Shown here one piece after another: positions 8,053-16,282 of a DNA stretch of 64,000 nucleotides. The DNA lies in assembly GCA_031550615.1 (NCBI GenBank), contig JAVBOL010000009.1:1-64000 (forward strand). Reading direction: 5' to 3'. The first letter of the stretch is position 1. Each line of letters starts with the position of its first letter. This DNA comes from JAVBOW01 sp031550615. GTDB lineage: Bacteria > Bacteroidota > Bacteroidia > Bacteroidales > Rikenellaceae. Made by a program: the position numbers and the translations under genes. The notes under the pieces were generated by a model, which had not been told where the DNA came from, ran no database searches, and was given only the letters and a program-made list of their open reading frames with translations.

Positions 8053-8094
8053 AACAGTAGAAAAAAACAGCATAAACCTTACTATAAATTTGCC

Positions 8095-9033
8095 ATGCAG
8101 CACAAGATCAGAATATCAAACATTTCGGCGCAGACCGCGACCATAGACATCGAGGGGATCATCGGGGCGGATGAAAGCGCCCAGTTCGAACAGCCCGGTG
8201 AGCGCGTCGCCACTTATGAGCGCTTCAGGGAGGCGCTCGAAAATATCAAAAACATAAAAAAACAGCATGTGGTGGTCAATATACGCTCGTGCGGGGGCGA
8301 TGTTAACGACGCGCTGCTGATCCACGACTCGCTGCGCGCTCTCTCGGGAAGCGTCACCACGCGATGTTACGGTTACGTCGCTTCGGCGGCGACCATTATC
8401 GCACAGGCAGCATCGGAGGGAAGGCGCGAGATCTCGGCCAATGCGCTCTACCTGGTGCATAATTCCACTTCGCGCATCGAGGGCAACGCCGGGGCGCTGG
8501 GGCAGACCGTGGAGTTGCTGCGGCAGACCGACCAGAGGATAGCCGCGATCTATGCCGGACGGTCGGGGCGCGATGCGGAGCAGTTCGCGGCCCTTATGGG
8601 TGAAAACTCGGGTAACGGGCGGTGGCTCTCGCCGCAGCAGGTCCTCGATGCAGGGTTGGCCGACCGGATAATAAGCGCCGCGCCGATCTCGAACCGCACG
8701 GCCAGGCAGGTGGCCGCCATGGGGTTGCCGCCCCTGCCCGAGGGTGCGGTGCAGCAGCCCGCGGGGATCAGGGCGTTGGCAGACAGACTGTTCGGGTTGC
8801 TCGAACGGCTGGCAGGACAGCAGCTTCCCCCGGCGCCTTCGGTTCGCGACGGCGTGCCGGCCCCCCCTGCCGAAGTCGAGGCGCGTACCGTGCAGCCCCT
8901 ATCGGAGGCCCGGTCGGCGGCGCGCGCCACGCAGACAACGCCCATCGACGACCCTTCGCTCTCTTCCCAGGGACTTACCGAAAACCAAAGCGCCTACCGG
9001 CAGGATGCACTCAGCATGCGCCAGGGCGCGTAA
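8095..9033 (+). CDS. ClpP-like (S14) prohead protease
   Basis: A 312-residue serine peptidase of the ClpP/crotonase fold, used in many phages to mature the capsid. Visible are the oxyanion region NIRSCGGDVNDAL, the nucleophile serine in GYVASAATIIAQA and the catalytic histidine in LYLVHNSTS. Residues after about 205 form a proline- and glutamine-rich tail, compatible with a fused or overlapping scaffold function. It is followed 24 bases later by the capsid gene, the usual order. Host ClpP is about 200 residues and lacks this tail, so the phage type is preferred. Confidence 0.8.
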   Translation: MQHKIRISNISAQTATIDIEGIIGADESAQFEQPGERVATYERFREALENIKNIKKQHVVVNIRSCGGDVNDALLIHDSLRALSGSVTTRCYGYVASAATIIAQAASEGRREISANALYLVHNSTSRIEGNAGALGQTVELLRQTDQRIAAIYAGRSGRDAEQFAALMGENSGNGRWLSPQQVLDAGLADRIISAAPISNRTARQVAAMGLPPLPEGAVQQPAGIRALADRLFGLLERLAGQQLPPAPSVRDGVPAPPAEVEARTVQPLSEARSAARATQTTPIDDPSLSSQGLTENQSAYRQDALSMRQGA

Positions 9034-9057
9034 AATCAATAAAAACCAACAAAAAAC

Positions 9058-10278
9058 ATGAGCAGAATCGAATTAGCAAAGGCCTACTCGGGCCGACAAC
9101 TGGAAGAGATCTTCTTCCGTCCCATCATGACCGGCCCCGACGCTACGGCACTAGGTATCAGGATGATGTATAACATGCCCGTGCCCACCACGATCAACTT
9201 CTGGAAACGTTCTGGCGACGTGCTGCAAAACTACGCCGCCGGCTGGACGGGCGGCAACAAGTCGGAGAAGTACCAGAAAACGATCTCCCTGAGCAAGGTC
9301 AAGGCCGAAGTGGGCTACTCGGCGGAAGATTATTTTTCGCATGTGTTCGAGCTTATCACAGGCCGCGCGGACGTCAACCTGGACGACCTGTCGGGCACGG
9401 AGCTCGAAACGGCCGAAACCACCCTGTTCCGCGACGCGATAGCCGAGGGCATACGCATGACCATGTGGCTGGGCAACGCCGCCCGTGGCGGTGAATATTC
9501 TACCTTCGACGGCTTTGTCAAGCGTCTGGTAGAGGACATTCCCGCCGAAAAGGGGATGTGCGCCAAGGTTTACGAAAAGCCCGCGGACGGCGCCGCCGCA
9601 GAGCAGATCCTCGCCCAGGTGTGGAAAAAAGCGCCCCAGCAGTTGCGCGCCGCCAAGAGCCAGGGACAGTTGGCATTCTTCGTAACCTCGGACGTGTATA
9701 ACCTCTACGAGGAGGCGCTGGGCGAGTCGTCGACCGAGGCGGCTTACCTCGCACGCCAGAGTGGCCGCGAGGGGCTGTTCTACTACGGGATCCCGGTGAT
9801 CGACCTGCAGCTGGATGGCTTCAAGCCCGCCGACCTGCCCTCGTCGTTCGTCCTTCTGACCGACCGCCGCAACCTGGCGATGGCTGTCAACACCTCGGAT
9901 TTCCCCGGCACGGAGGTCAAGATGTGGTACAACCCCGACCTTATGGAGAACCGCCAGAGGGCCATTTTTATGGCCGGTTGCGACTACCTGCTGCCCGAGA
10001 TGGTCTCGATAGCGTTCCAGGGCGCGGAGGGCGAGTTCACCAAGACCGGCGTGACCGCTTCGGGCGGCCCGGTCAGCGTGAAATTCCTTTCCGGCGCCGC
10101 CGCGGTGGAGAGCGTGAAGGCCTGTGGCCTGAACGCTTCGGAGCAGGCTGCGGGCGCGGAGGTGTCGCTCACGCTCACGGACGGAATATGGGGCGGCGCG
10201 GTCGCAGGTTCGTCGATCGCCAAAGTACGCTTTACGGTAAAATACGGTGACGGCACTTCCCAGGCCGTGATCCGATAA
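9058..10278 (+). CDS. HK97-type major capsid protein
   Basis: A 406-residue protein placed right after the prohead protease. Features seen are an N-terminal helical arm, a central domain with an alternating E-loop-like stretch (WKRSGDVLQNYAAGWTGG), and a hydrophobic A-domain-like region (LAFFVTSDVYNLYEEAL followed by GIPVIDLQL). The last 65 residues (from about 340) look like a separate Ig-like beta domain (VTASGGPVSVKFLSGAA to the end), a possible surface decoration. Assignment rests on context plus resemblance to Bacteroidales prophage capsid proteins; structural prediction would settle it. Confidence 0.7.
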   Translation: MSRIELAKAYSGRQLEEIFFRPIMTGPDATALGIRMMYNMPVPTTINFWKRSGDVLQNYAAGWTGGNKSEKYQKTISLSKVKAEVGYSAEDYFSHVFELITGRADVNLDDLSGTELETAETTLFRDAIAEGIRMTMWLGNAARGGEYSTFDGFVKRLVEDIPAEKGMCAKVYEKPADGAAAEQILAQVWKKAPQQLRAAKSQGQLAFFVTSDVYNLYEEALGESSTEAAYLARQSGREGLFYYGIPVIDLQLDGFKPADLPSSFVLLTDRRNLAMAVNTSDFPGTEVKMWYNPDLMENRQRAIFMAGCDYLLPEMVSIAFQGAEGEFTKTGVTASGGPVSVKFLSGAAAVESVKACGLNASEQAAGAEVSLTLTDGIWGGAVAGSSIAKVRFTVKYGDGTSQAVIR

Positions 10279-10292
10279 ACACCAGGCGCACA

Positions 10293-10805
10293 ATGGCACA
10301 GACAGTCAACCACCGATGCGGCGCCGGGAGGTGCGGCGGAGTGAGGTCGGTCAGCCTCGCCAGGGCTATGGATATTCAAAATGTGGAATTCGACCCCTCG
10401 ACGCACTCATGGAGCGCGATAACGCTCCGTCCCGGCTGCCTTTTTCTGACCGTTCCGTGCGGTGAGCAGCTCTCGCGCTTTGAGGAAAAAGCCGTGCGTG
10501 AGCCGGGGGGAACGCTCGTGAGCCACTCCCTTGTGCTTTTCCTTTCGGGGATGGACGCCGCCGGAGCACGCTGCGCAGACGATCTGGCACAGTGCCCGGG
10601 GGGAGTGGTGGCGATAGTCGAAACCTTGGCGGGCGAGCGTCTGCTTGCAGGATACTCGCGGCGAATGGGGACAGAATGTGCGCTCAGGCTCACAGAAGCA
10701 CTGAGCGATACGGGCACCTTACGCCCCGACACACCCCGCCGCAGGATCATCCTGCAGGCATTCGACGGCGACCACGCGCTGCCCTTTACCGGAAGTTTGC
10801 TTTAA
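10293..10805 (+). CDS. Phage tube-like structural protein
   Basis: A 170-residue protein whose layout matches a small Bacteroidales prophage structural family that I associate with tail tubes. It starts with a cysteine/glycine-rich region and GGVRSVSLARAMDIQNV. A strand-rich middle follows, then CPGGVVAIVETLAGERLLAGY, and a last strand (RRIILQAFDGD). It sits between capsid and portal, which is not the usual place for a tube gene. The alternative is a head-completion or decoration protein. A terminator-like hairpin follows it. Confidence 0.45.
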   Translation: MAQTVNHRCGAGRCGGVRSVSLARAMDIQNVEFDPSTHSWSAITLRPGCLFLTVPCGEQLSRFEEKAVREPGGTLVSHSLVLFLSGMDAAGARCADDLAQCPGGVVAIVETLAGERLLAGYSRRMGTECALRLTEALSDTGTLRPDTPRRRIILQAFDGDHALPFTGSLL

Positions 10806-10813
10806 CCGACCCC

Positions 10814-10842
10814 GGGGGCGTCCCTTTGAGCGGGGCGCCCCC
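10814..10842 (+). terminator. Terminator-like hairpin inside the phage-like block
   Basis: Eleven-pair stem with one G-U pair (10814-10824 with 10832-10842) and a seven-base loop, followed by TTTCTTTAATTT. Located between the tube-like gene and portal, it may attenuate transcription of portal and lysis genes. Confidence 0.65.
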
Positions 10843-10861
10843 TTTCTTTAATTTATCCTTT

Positions 10862-12070
10862 ATGAAAAAAATAACTCAACGGGTGTTCGTCGCACGCAAC
10901 ACGGCGCAACCCCTTATCTCCGCCGCCAGCCCTGCGGGTGCGGCAAAAGAGTTCTGGCGGTGGGGCGACGACAACCTTTTCCCCGCCGCGCTGTCGGCCA
11001 TCTCGCGCACCTCGGTCACGCACCGCCGCATACTGAACGATAAGGCCGATTATATCTCGGGTAATGGCTTTTCGGCGGACAGCGCCATACCTGCGCTCAC
11101 CGATTTCGCCGCCGTGGCCAACGGCGATGGCGAGAGCCTGCGCAGGGTGATCTCGAAGCTCTCGCACGACAAGATGCTTTTCGGCAACGCGTTCCTGGAG
11201 GTGGTCACCGATCCTTCTGGGTCGTTCCTCTCGCTCTACCACCAGGACGCCACGCGGTGCCGCCTCTCCCGCGAGGGTTCGCACGTGATCCTGCACCACG
11301 ACTGGAGCCGTTACCGTCCCGATCAGGCCGCGCGGCTGCCGCTCTACCCCGCTTTCGAGGCTTCCGGCGACGGGTGTCTGCGTTCTGTGATCCACTACAA
11401 GGACTACGAGCCGGCATTCAGCCATTACGGCGTGCCGGCATATATCGCGGGGCTTAACGTGACCTCGATAGCCTATAAGACCGACAATTGGAACATCTCG
11501 CGCCTGGACAACGCGTTCCAGCCCTCGGGAGTGATGATGCTCGACGCGTCGCTCGATAACGAAGCCGAGGCTGCCGAACTGGTGCGCACGGCGCAGAATA
11601 AATTCGCCGGTAAACCCGGGCAGGTGATGTTCGTGGTGCGAGAGGGCGAGGAGCAGGACAATTCGCGCTTCATCCCCATCAGCTCATCGAGCGATGGCGA
11701 TTGGCGTGGGCTGCACGAGCAGTCGATGACCGATATCGTGGTCGCCCATTCGTGGTTCCGGTCGCTCAGCGGGCTCGACTATTCGGGCGGGTTCAGCTCG
11801 GAGCGCATACTGCACGAATACGAAATAGCCCTCAATACGATAATCCTGCACGAACAGGCCGAACTTATGGAGCCTATCCGCGCCGTGATCGCCCGGGTGC
11901 TGGCCGTCGACCCCTCGTCGTTGCAGGTTGTCAACACGCCCCCCGCGCGCACGCGTCCCGACCACATGAGGGTGTGGGAGGCGCGCAAGGCCGACGGCAT
12001 GGAATTCGACCCCTCGGACCCCGCACAACAACTCTTCCTTTCACAGATCAAACAAGCACAAAGCGCATGA
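10862..12070 (+). CDS. Phage portal protein
   Basis: A 402-residue portal, the DNA entry ring at the capsid vertex. It has the pattern of Bacteroidales phage portals: FWRWGDDNLFPAALSAI near residue 35, HRRILNDKADYISGNGF, DKMLFGNAFLEVV, then the long-helix region and the C-terminal wing (SGGFSSERILHEYEIALN). The ATG at 10862 fits the N-terminus MKKITQRVFV; an open frame extends upstream to 10592 but would overlap the previous gene in another frame. It overlaps the next gene by ATGA. Portal normally comes before the protease and capsid, so the gene order here is inverted. Confidence 0.85.
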   Translation: MKKITQRVFVARNTAQPLISAASPAGAAKEFWRWGDDNLFPAALSAISRTSVTHRRILNDKADYISGNGFSADSAIPALTDFAAVANGDGESLRRVISKLSHDKMLFGNAFLEVVTDPSGSFLSLYHQDATRCRLSREGSHVILHHDWSRYRPDQAARLPLYPAFEASGDGCLRSVIHYKDYEPAFSHYGVPAYIAGLNVTSIAYKTDNWNISRLDNAFQPSGVMMLDASLDNEAEAAELVRTAQNKFAGKPGQVMFVVREGEEQDNSRFIPISSSSDGDWRGLHEQSMTDIVVAHSWFRSLSGLDYSGGFSSERILHEYEIALNTIILHEQAELMEPIRAVIARVLAVDPSSLQVVNTPPARTRPDHMRVWEARKADGMEFDPSDPAQQLFLSQIKQAQSA

Positions 12071-12519
12071 AAACACTCATAACTCCCGGCGAGGTATCCT
12101 CGCTTGCCTTCTCACAGGCGGACGGCATCTCGGGGGCGGACATTAACGAGGCTTCGATAGCTTCCGCCGAGCGTAAGTTTATACGTCCCGCGCTCGGGGA
12201 GCTCTATGACGAGCTGCTTGCCGGCGGGCACGCCCAGTTGGCCGACCTTTATATAAAAGCGCCGTTGGCGCTATACGTCAAGTGGTTGTTGCTGCCTTCG
12301 CTTGCGCTGCGCGTGGGGCCGATGGGCGTGGCGCGGCACACCACCGACAACCTCACCCCCGCCGGAGCGCGTGACATATCGCTCGCCCGCCGGCGCGTAA
12401 AGGCCGACGCGAGGGCGCTGATGCAGGTCGCCGTGGAGCATATAGCGGCCAATCCGGGGCTTTACCCCTCATTCTCACCGCAAGTCGGACTGAAACCCGA
12501 CATGGGCATAGTTTTATAA
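12067..12519 (+). CDS. Phage head-tail connector-like protein (DUF6712-like)
   Basis: A 150-residue helical protein starting MKTLITPGEVSSLAF, with the core SIASAERKFIRPALGELYDELL and KAPLALYVKWLLLPSLALRVG. Small proteins of this pattern follow portal in Bacteroidales phages and resemble gp6-type head-tail connectors. It overlaps portal by ATGA and is three bases from the holin gene. The family name is from memory of typical annotations and should be treated as probable. Confidence 0.55.
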   Translation: MKTLITPGEVSSLAFSQADGISGADINEASIASAERKFIRPALGELYDELLAGGHAQLADLYIKAPLALYVKWLLLPSLALRVGPMGVARHTTDNLTPAGARDISLARRRVKADARALMQVAVEHIAANPGLYPSFSPQVGLKPDMGIVL

Positions 12520-12522
12520 GGT

Positions 12523-12969
12523 ATGGAGAATCTCATAAAATACCTGGCCGGCGGGGCGGCGTCGCTGCTTGCCCTGCTGGCCCCGGTCAAGGGGCTGGTA
12601 ATATGTGCGGTGATCTTCGTGGCGGTGGATTTCGTTACCGGGGTCGCCGCGGGCCGCAAGAGGGCCCTGAGGGCCGGAGAGCCGTGGGGTTTCGAGAGCC
12701 GCCGCGCCTGGGCGACGGTCGTAAAACTGGCGTTCGTAATGGGGGGCATCGTGCTTTCGTGGATCATCGACGCCTGTATACTGGGGTTCCTGGAACTTAA
12801 CCTGGCGCGGCTCTTTACGGGTTTCGTGTGCGGGGTCGAGTTCTGGTCGTACCTCGAAAATGCCGCGGAGATCTCCGGGCACCCGGTTTTCAGGTGGCTC
12901 AAGAAGTTCATGGCGCAGCGGATAACAGCTAAAACAGGCAGCGATGAGCCGTGGATTGAGGAACAATAA
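12523..12969 (+). CDS. Phage holin (phage_holin_4 type)
   Basis: A 148-residue membrane protein with about four hydrophobic segments: residues 7-20, 22-44 (VICAVIFVAVDFVTGVAAG), 65-85 (LAFVMGGIVLSWIIDACIL) and 90-107. The D-x-x-T-G pattern at the end of the second segment, followed by a basic RKRALRAG stretch, is typical of the holin_4/toxin-secretion holin family. It permeabilises the inner membrane so that the lysis enzyme can reach peptidoglycan. The downstream lysis gene overlaps its end by 26 bases. Confidence 0.8.
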   Translation: MENLIKYLAGGAASLLALLAPVKGLVICAVIFVAVDFVTGVAAGRKRALRAGEPWGFESRRAWATVVKLAFVMGGIVLSWIIDACILGFLELNLARLFTGFVCGVEFWSYLENAAEISGHPVFRWLKKFMAQRITAKTGSDEPWIEEQ

Positions 12970-13345
12970 TCCGGGCAACATACGCCTCGGGGCGGACCTG
13001 TGGCGTGGTGAGGTGAGCCCTTCGGGGGATCCTTCGTTCCGCCGGTTCGCCTCCATGGCGTGGGGGTACCGCGCCGTTTTCACCGTTTTGGATACCTACC
13101 GCCGCCGTTACGGGCTTACTTCCCTGCGGGGGATGATCGACCGTTGGGCTCCCCCTTCGGAGAATAATACGGAAGCATATATCGCCATAGTCGAGCACAT
13201 GGCGGGGGCTACACAGGCCGATTTCGCCGATCCGGAGCTCATGCAGAGGGTAGTGGCGGCGATAAGCTACGTCGAGAACGGGCGCGAAGCCGTGCCGGAA
13301 GAGGTGGCCGCCGGGTGGGAACTTTTTATAAAGTACCGCAAATGA
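12944..13345 (+). CDS. P5-type lysis enzyme
   Basis: A 133-residue protein of the group annotated as 'structural protein P5' in Bacteroides prophages. It shows the hallmark start RNNNPGNIRL, then FASMAWGYRAVFTVLDTYRR, DRWAPPSENNTEAYI and a C-terminal AGWELFIKY. The fold is thought to be lytic-transglycosylase or muramidase-like. Position directly after a holin supports a cell-lysis role. The start ATG at 12944 lies within the end of the holin gene, and its stop overlaps the next start by ATGA. Confidence 0.75.
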   Translation: MSRGLRNNNPGNIRLGADLWRGEVSPSGDPSFRRFASMAWGYRAVFTVLDTYRRRYGLTSLRGMIDRWAPPSENNTEAYIAIVEHMAGATQADFADPELMQRVVAAISYVENGREAVPEEVAAGWELFIKYRK

Positions 13346-13887
13346 GGCGGTGGGCGTTGATAGTTTTGCTTGCGGCTGCCCTGGCCGCCTCTCTCGGGCG
13401 GAGTGCGCGCCTCAGGGGGGAATGCGAGGTGCAGCGGGCAAATTGCCGGGTGCTGACCCAGCGGATCGTGCATTATACGGTGCGCGATTCGCTGCATGCC
13501 GCCTCGCTCGGGGTGCTGACCGTGCGTGCAGGGCAGTTGGAGCGGCAGTTGGCGTCGCTCACGCGCGATATGGGGGTGAAACTCCGGCGGCTGGAGGCCC
13601 TTTCGCAGACCGCCGCCGTGACCAGAGTGGAGTTTTCCGCCCCGCTGCGCGATACGGTGGTCAGCTTTGACAACGGGCACGTCTCTTTGGAGGGGGTTGT
13701 CGGACAGGATCGGTTCTATGGCAGGTTGATCTCTCGCGATACGCTTACGCAGGTCGTGTGGCGTGTGCCGCGGCGGTTTTTGTTCATACGATACGGCACG
13801 CGCGAACTCAGGCAGAGCATCGTCTGCTCGAATCCGCATACCGAGATAGTCTATGCGCGGAGCATACGCATAGAGAAAAGAAGGTAA
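13342..13887 (+). CDS. DUF6549-like, putative inner-membrane spanin
   Basis: A 181-residue protein with an N-terminal hydrophobic segment (WALIVLLAAALAASLG), a coiled-coil-like region (about residues 25-90) and a beta-rich C-terminus. The C-terminus holds SRDTLTQVVWRVPRRFLFIRYG and ends in IVYARSIRIEKRR, as in Bacteroidales prophage proteins placed last in the lysis cassette. The N-in anchor plus periplasmic coil recalls i-spanins that disrupt the outer membrane; that function is inferred. Its stop codon lies inside the strong bidirectional terminator that closes the block. Confidence 0.65.
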   Translation: MRRWALIVLLAAALAASLGRSARLRGECEVQRANCRVLTQRIVHYTVRDSLHAASLGVLTVRAGQLERQLASLTRDMGVKLRRLEALSQTAAVTRVEFSAPLRDTVVSFDNGHVSLEGVVGQDRFYGRLISRDTLTQVVWRVPRRFLFIRYGTRELRQSIVCSNPHTEIVYARSIRIEKRR

Positions 13888-13923
13888 AAGATCGCCGTAC
13901 TTTTTAAGATACGGCGATCTTTT
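13886..13923. terminator. Bidirectional terminator between the phage-like block and the M23 gene
   Basis: Fourteen-pair perfect stem (13886-13899 with 13910-13923), ten-base loop, T runs on both strands. It overlaps the stop of the rightward gene and ends one base before the leftward stop codon. Confidence 0.9.
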
Positions 13924-13924
13924 T

Positions 13925-15178
13925 TTATGCCAGCTTTATCTTTTGGCCGATGCTCAGGGTAGATGTCCTGCTAAGGCCGTTTATCTCGCACAATACCTCC
14001 ACCGTGGTCGAATGGGCGCGGGCTATCGAGTAGAGCGAATCGCCTTTTTTCACGGTGTAGACAGCGGGTCGGGCGGCGGGGGCTTTGGCCTGTTGCGCCG
14101 TAACCGTGGCGTTTCCACCCAGGCTCAACACCTGCCCTATGGACAGTCTGGCGTCTTTGGTTATGCCGTTGGCCTCGCACAGCTCGTCGACGGTCATGCC
14201 GTAGCGGCGCGCGATCATGTAGAGGTATTCCCCCCGGGCTATGGTGTGGGTGGCGGGGCGGTCGGTCGTCGAGGCGGTGGCGGGGTACTCCTGCGCGGGA
14301 CGGGCCGCCGGGGTTTCTGTGCGGGCGGTGAGCGCCTCGGGGGCTACCACCGTCGACGCCGGGGCGTCGGTTCGCACCGAGAGCGATCCCCCGTTATTGG
14401 CGATATAAAGCGTTTCGGTGCGGATGCAGCGGTTGTCATAATCCAGCAGCCTGTCGGGGTTGAAGGTAAGTCCGCCGGCGCGCACCTCGAAGTGCAGGTG
14501 CTCGGTGGTGGCGCGTCCGGTGCGTCCGGCGAGAGCGATGGCCTGTCCGGCCCTTACCCGGTCGTTGACCGACACAAGGTTGCGCGAATTGTGGGCATAG
14601 ACCGTTTCCAGGCCGCATTCGTGCCTTACGACGACCAGGTTGCCGTAGCCCGAATAGGGTTTGCTCATGCGCACCACTCCGGCCATGCAGGCGCGGATCG
14701 TGTCGCCCAGTGCGGCCTTTATGTCCACCCCGGTGTGCATGCGCCCGGAGCGCATGCCGTATTTCGAGATCATTTTGCCCTGGAGGGGGTATACGAACCC
14801 GGCGGCCAGAGAAGAGAGCGGCACGGCCAGCGTCTGGCCGGGGCGGGGAGCGTTATTGGTGGCCGAGCATTTGACGTGCTGCGTTTCCATGCCGGTGAAA
14901 AATTCGCACACCGGCGTGGGCGGGGTCAGGGCTACGGTAGCGGTGATCGGCTCGGGGCCGGGACATTCGGCGATTGGCACGGCCACCGGCACGGCGGCGG
15001 AAGATACCGTGCCGCCTTCAGGCAGCAGGTAGAGCGGGTCGTTGCGTTTGGCGGGAGCGTCGGGGGGCGATTGGAGTTGCCATATCGCCGCGCTCTGGCG
15101 TGTGGCCTGTGCGTTGCGCTGCGTGGAGCATCCGGCAAGGATAATGGCGAGGCCGGCAAGGGTCAGCAGTTGCTTCAT
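13925..15178 (-). CDS. M23 metallopeptidase lipoprotein with two LysM domains
   Basis: A 417-residue envelope peptidoglycan endopeptidase or amidase activator (NlpD/EnvC type). The N-terminus has a lipoprotein signal with lipobox LAGC at about residues 14-17. The M23 domain (about 130-240) has zinc-site motifs HTGVDIKA and HLHFEVR. Two LysM modules follow, beginning HTIARGEYLYMIARRYG (about 310) and YTVKKGDSLYSIARAHS (about 370), separated by a Thr/Ala/Pro-rich linker. All M23 ligands expected are present, so catalysis is likely. It is a single gene with its own promoter, sharing a terminator with the convergent phage-like block. Confidence 0.9.
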   Translation of the reverse strand: MKQLLTLAGLAIILAGCSTQRNAQATRQSAAIWQLQSPPDAPAKRNDPLYLLPEGGTVSSAAVPVAVPIAECPGPEPITATVALTPPTPVCEFFTGMETQHVKCSATNNAPRPGQTLAVPLSSLAAGFVYPLQGKMISKYGMRSGRMHTGVDIKAALGDTIRACMAGVVRMSKPYSGYGNLVVVRHECGLETVYAHNSRNLVSVNDRVRAGQAIALAGRTGRATTEHLHFEVRAGGLTFNPDRLLDYDNRCIRTETLYIANNGGSLSVRTDAPASTVVAPEALTARTETPAARPAQEYPATASTTDRPATHTIARGEYLYMIARRYGMTVDELCEANGITKDARLSIGQVLSLGGNATVTAQQAKAPAARPAVYTVKKGDSLYSIARAHSTTVEVLCEINGLSRTSTLSIGQKIKLA

Positions 15179-15194
15179 CCGGTGATTTTTGTTG

Positions 15195-15224
15195 CAAATT
15201 TAAAATTTTCACGGCAATAATCAA
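15195..15224 (-). promoter_or_regulatory. Promoter of the M23/LysM gene
   Basis: Leftward TTG (15224-15222), 19-base spacer, TAAATTTG (15202-15195); the ATG at 15178 follows 16 bases on. Confidence 0.65.
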
Positions 15225-15271
15225 CCCTCCGGGCGTCAAAAACAGGCGGTAGGCTTTTTACGATTATTTGC

Positions 15272-15279
15272 TATCTTTG
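15272..15279 (+). promoter_or_regulatory. -7 element TATCTTTG of trxB
   Basis: Consensus -7 element 24 bases before the ATG of trxB. The in-frame ATG at 15268 lies upstream of it, which rules that start out. Confidence 0.7.
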
Positions 15280-15303
15280 CATAAAATAACACAGGACTTC
15301 CTA

Positions 15304-16272
15304 ATGAACCAACCCTCAGAAAAAGTGCGCTGCCTGATCGTCGGCAGCGGTCCCGCAGGTTTCACGGCGGCGATATATACAGGCCGCGCCAACCTCTCTC
15401 CCGTGCTCTACGAAGGCATGGCTCCCGGCGGCCAGCTCACCCCGACCCCCGAAATAGAGAATTTTCCGGGTTACCCCGAGGGCATCGGCGGCACCGAGAT
15501 GATGGAAGATTTCAAACGCCAGGCCGCGCGCTTCGGTGCGGACATACGCTCGGGCGCTGTCACGGCGGTCGACCTTTCGCGCCGCCCGTTCCGTGTGACG
15601 GTCAACGGCAGCAAGATTATCGAAGCCGAAACGCTGATCGTCTCGACCGGCGCGACGGCGAAATACCTCGGGCTGCCCTCCGAGCAGAAATACCGTGGCA
15701 TGGGAGTTTCGGCATGCGCCACGTGCGACGGCTTCTTCTACCGCAAAAAGGACGTCGCGGTGGTGGGCGGCGGCGACACGGCGTGCGAAGAGGCAACCTA
15801 CCTCGCCTCGATATGCAACAAGGTCTACCTGATCGTGCGCCGAGACGTGCTGCGCGCCTCGAAGGCCATGCAGCACCGCGTGCTGGGCACCCCAAATATC
15901 GAAGTGCTGTGGGAACACTCCACCGAGGAGGTGCTGGGCGACGAGGGCGGCGTGACGGGCGTAAGGCTCATGAGCAAGTCGGGCGTGCAGCGCCAGATCG
16001 ACATCCACGGTTTCTTCCTGGCCATCGGCCACCATCCCAATACCGAAATTTTCGCCGGGCAACTCGACCTGGACGAAACGGGATATATAAAGACCGTCCC
16101 GGGGCGCTCTTTCACCTCCGTGGAGGGTGTTTTCGCGGCGGGCGACGTGCAGGACCCCGATTACCGCCAGGCGATCACCGCCGCAGGGTCCGGATGCCGC
16201 GCGGCGATAGACTGCGAACGTTTCCTTATGGAGCACGGCGAGGATCCCGCACCACAGCCGTTGGATATTTAA
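15304..16272 (+). CDS. trxB: Thioredoxin-disulfide reductase
   Basis: FAD flavoprotein that passes electrons from NADPH to thioredoxin in the cytoplasm. The 322 residues show the FAD-binding GSGPAGFTAAIY near the N-terminus, the redox disulfide CATCDGFF near residue 138, the NADPH site GGGDTACEEATYLA and the C-terminal FAD motif FAAGDVQD. The ATG at 15304 lies 24 bases behind a good -7 element. A LuxE-like gene begins ten bases after the stop and may be co-transcribed. Confidence 0.95.
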   Translation: MNQPSEKVRCLIVGSGPAGFTAAIYTGRANLSPVLYEGMAPGGQLTPTPEIENFPGYPEGIGGTEMMEDFKRQAARFGADIRSGAVTAVDLSRRPFRVTVNGSKIIEAETLIVSTGATAKYLGLPSEQKYRGMGVSACATCDGFFYRKKDVAVVGGGDTACEEATYLASICNKVYLIVRRDVLRASKAMQHRVLGTPNIEVLWEHSTEEVLGDEGGVTGVRLMSKSGVQRQIDIHGFFLAIGHHPNTEIFAGQLDLDETGYIKTVPGRSFTSVEGVFAAGDVQDPDYRQAITAAGSGCRAAIDCERFLMEHGEDPAPQPLDI

Positions 16273-16282
16273 CCCGAGCCCC

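Larger units (their letters stand above)
4048..13887 (+). mobile_element. Phage-derived structural and lysis gene block
   Basis: Twelve intact, same-strand, closely packed genes. They cover tail-type proteins, prohead protease, HK97-type capsid, tube-like protein, portal, connector, holin, P5-like lysis protein and a DUF6549/spanin-like protein. Several neighbours share ATGA overlaps. No large terminase, tape measure, integrase, transposase or replication gene is present, and the block sits between chromosomal genes behind terminators. Base composition looks like the host's. Candidate explanations are a degraded prophage, a satellite, or a domesticated particle such as a gene transfer agent. 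Confidence 0.85.

Noticed and set aside
8085..8092. TAAATTTG as a promoter just before the prohead protease gene
   Set aside because: It ends two bases before the start codon, so the transcript would begin at or inside the start; treated as chance unless mapped.
10592..10861. Upstream extension of the portal frame
   Set aside because: Overlaps the preceding gene in another frame and crosses the hairpin; conserved portal residues begin after 10862.
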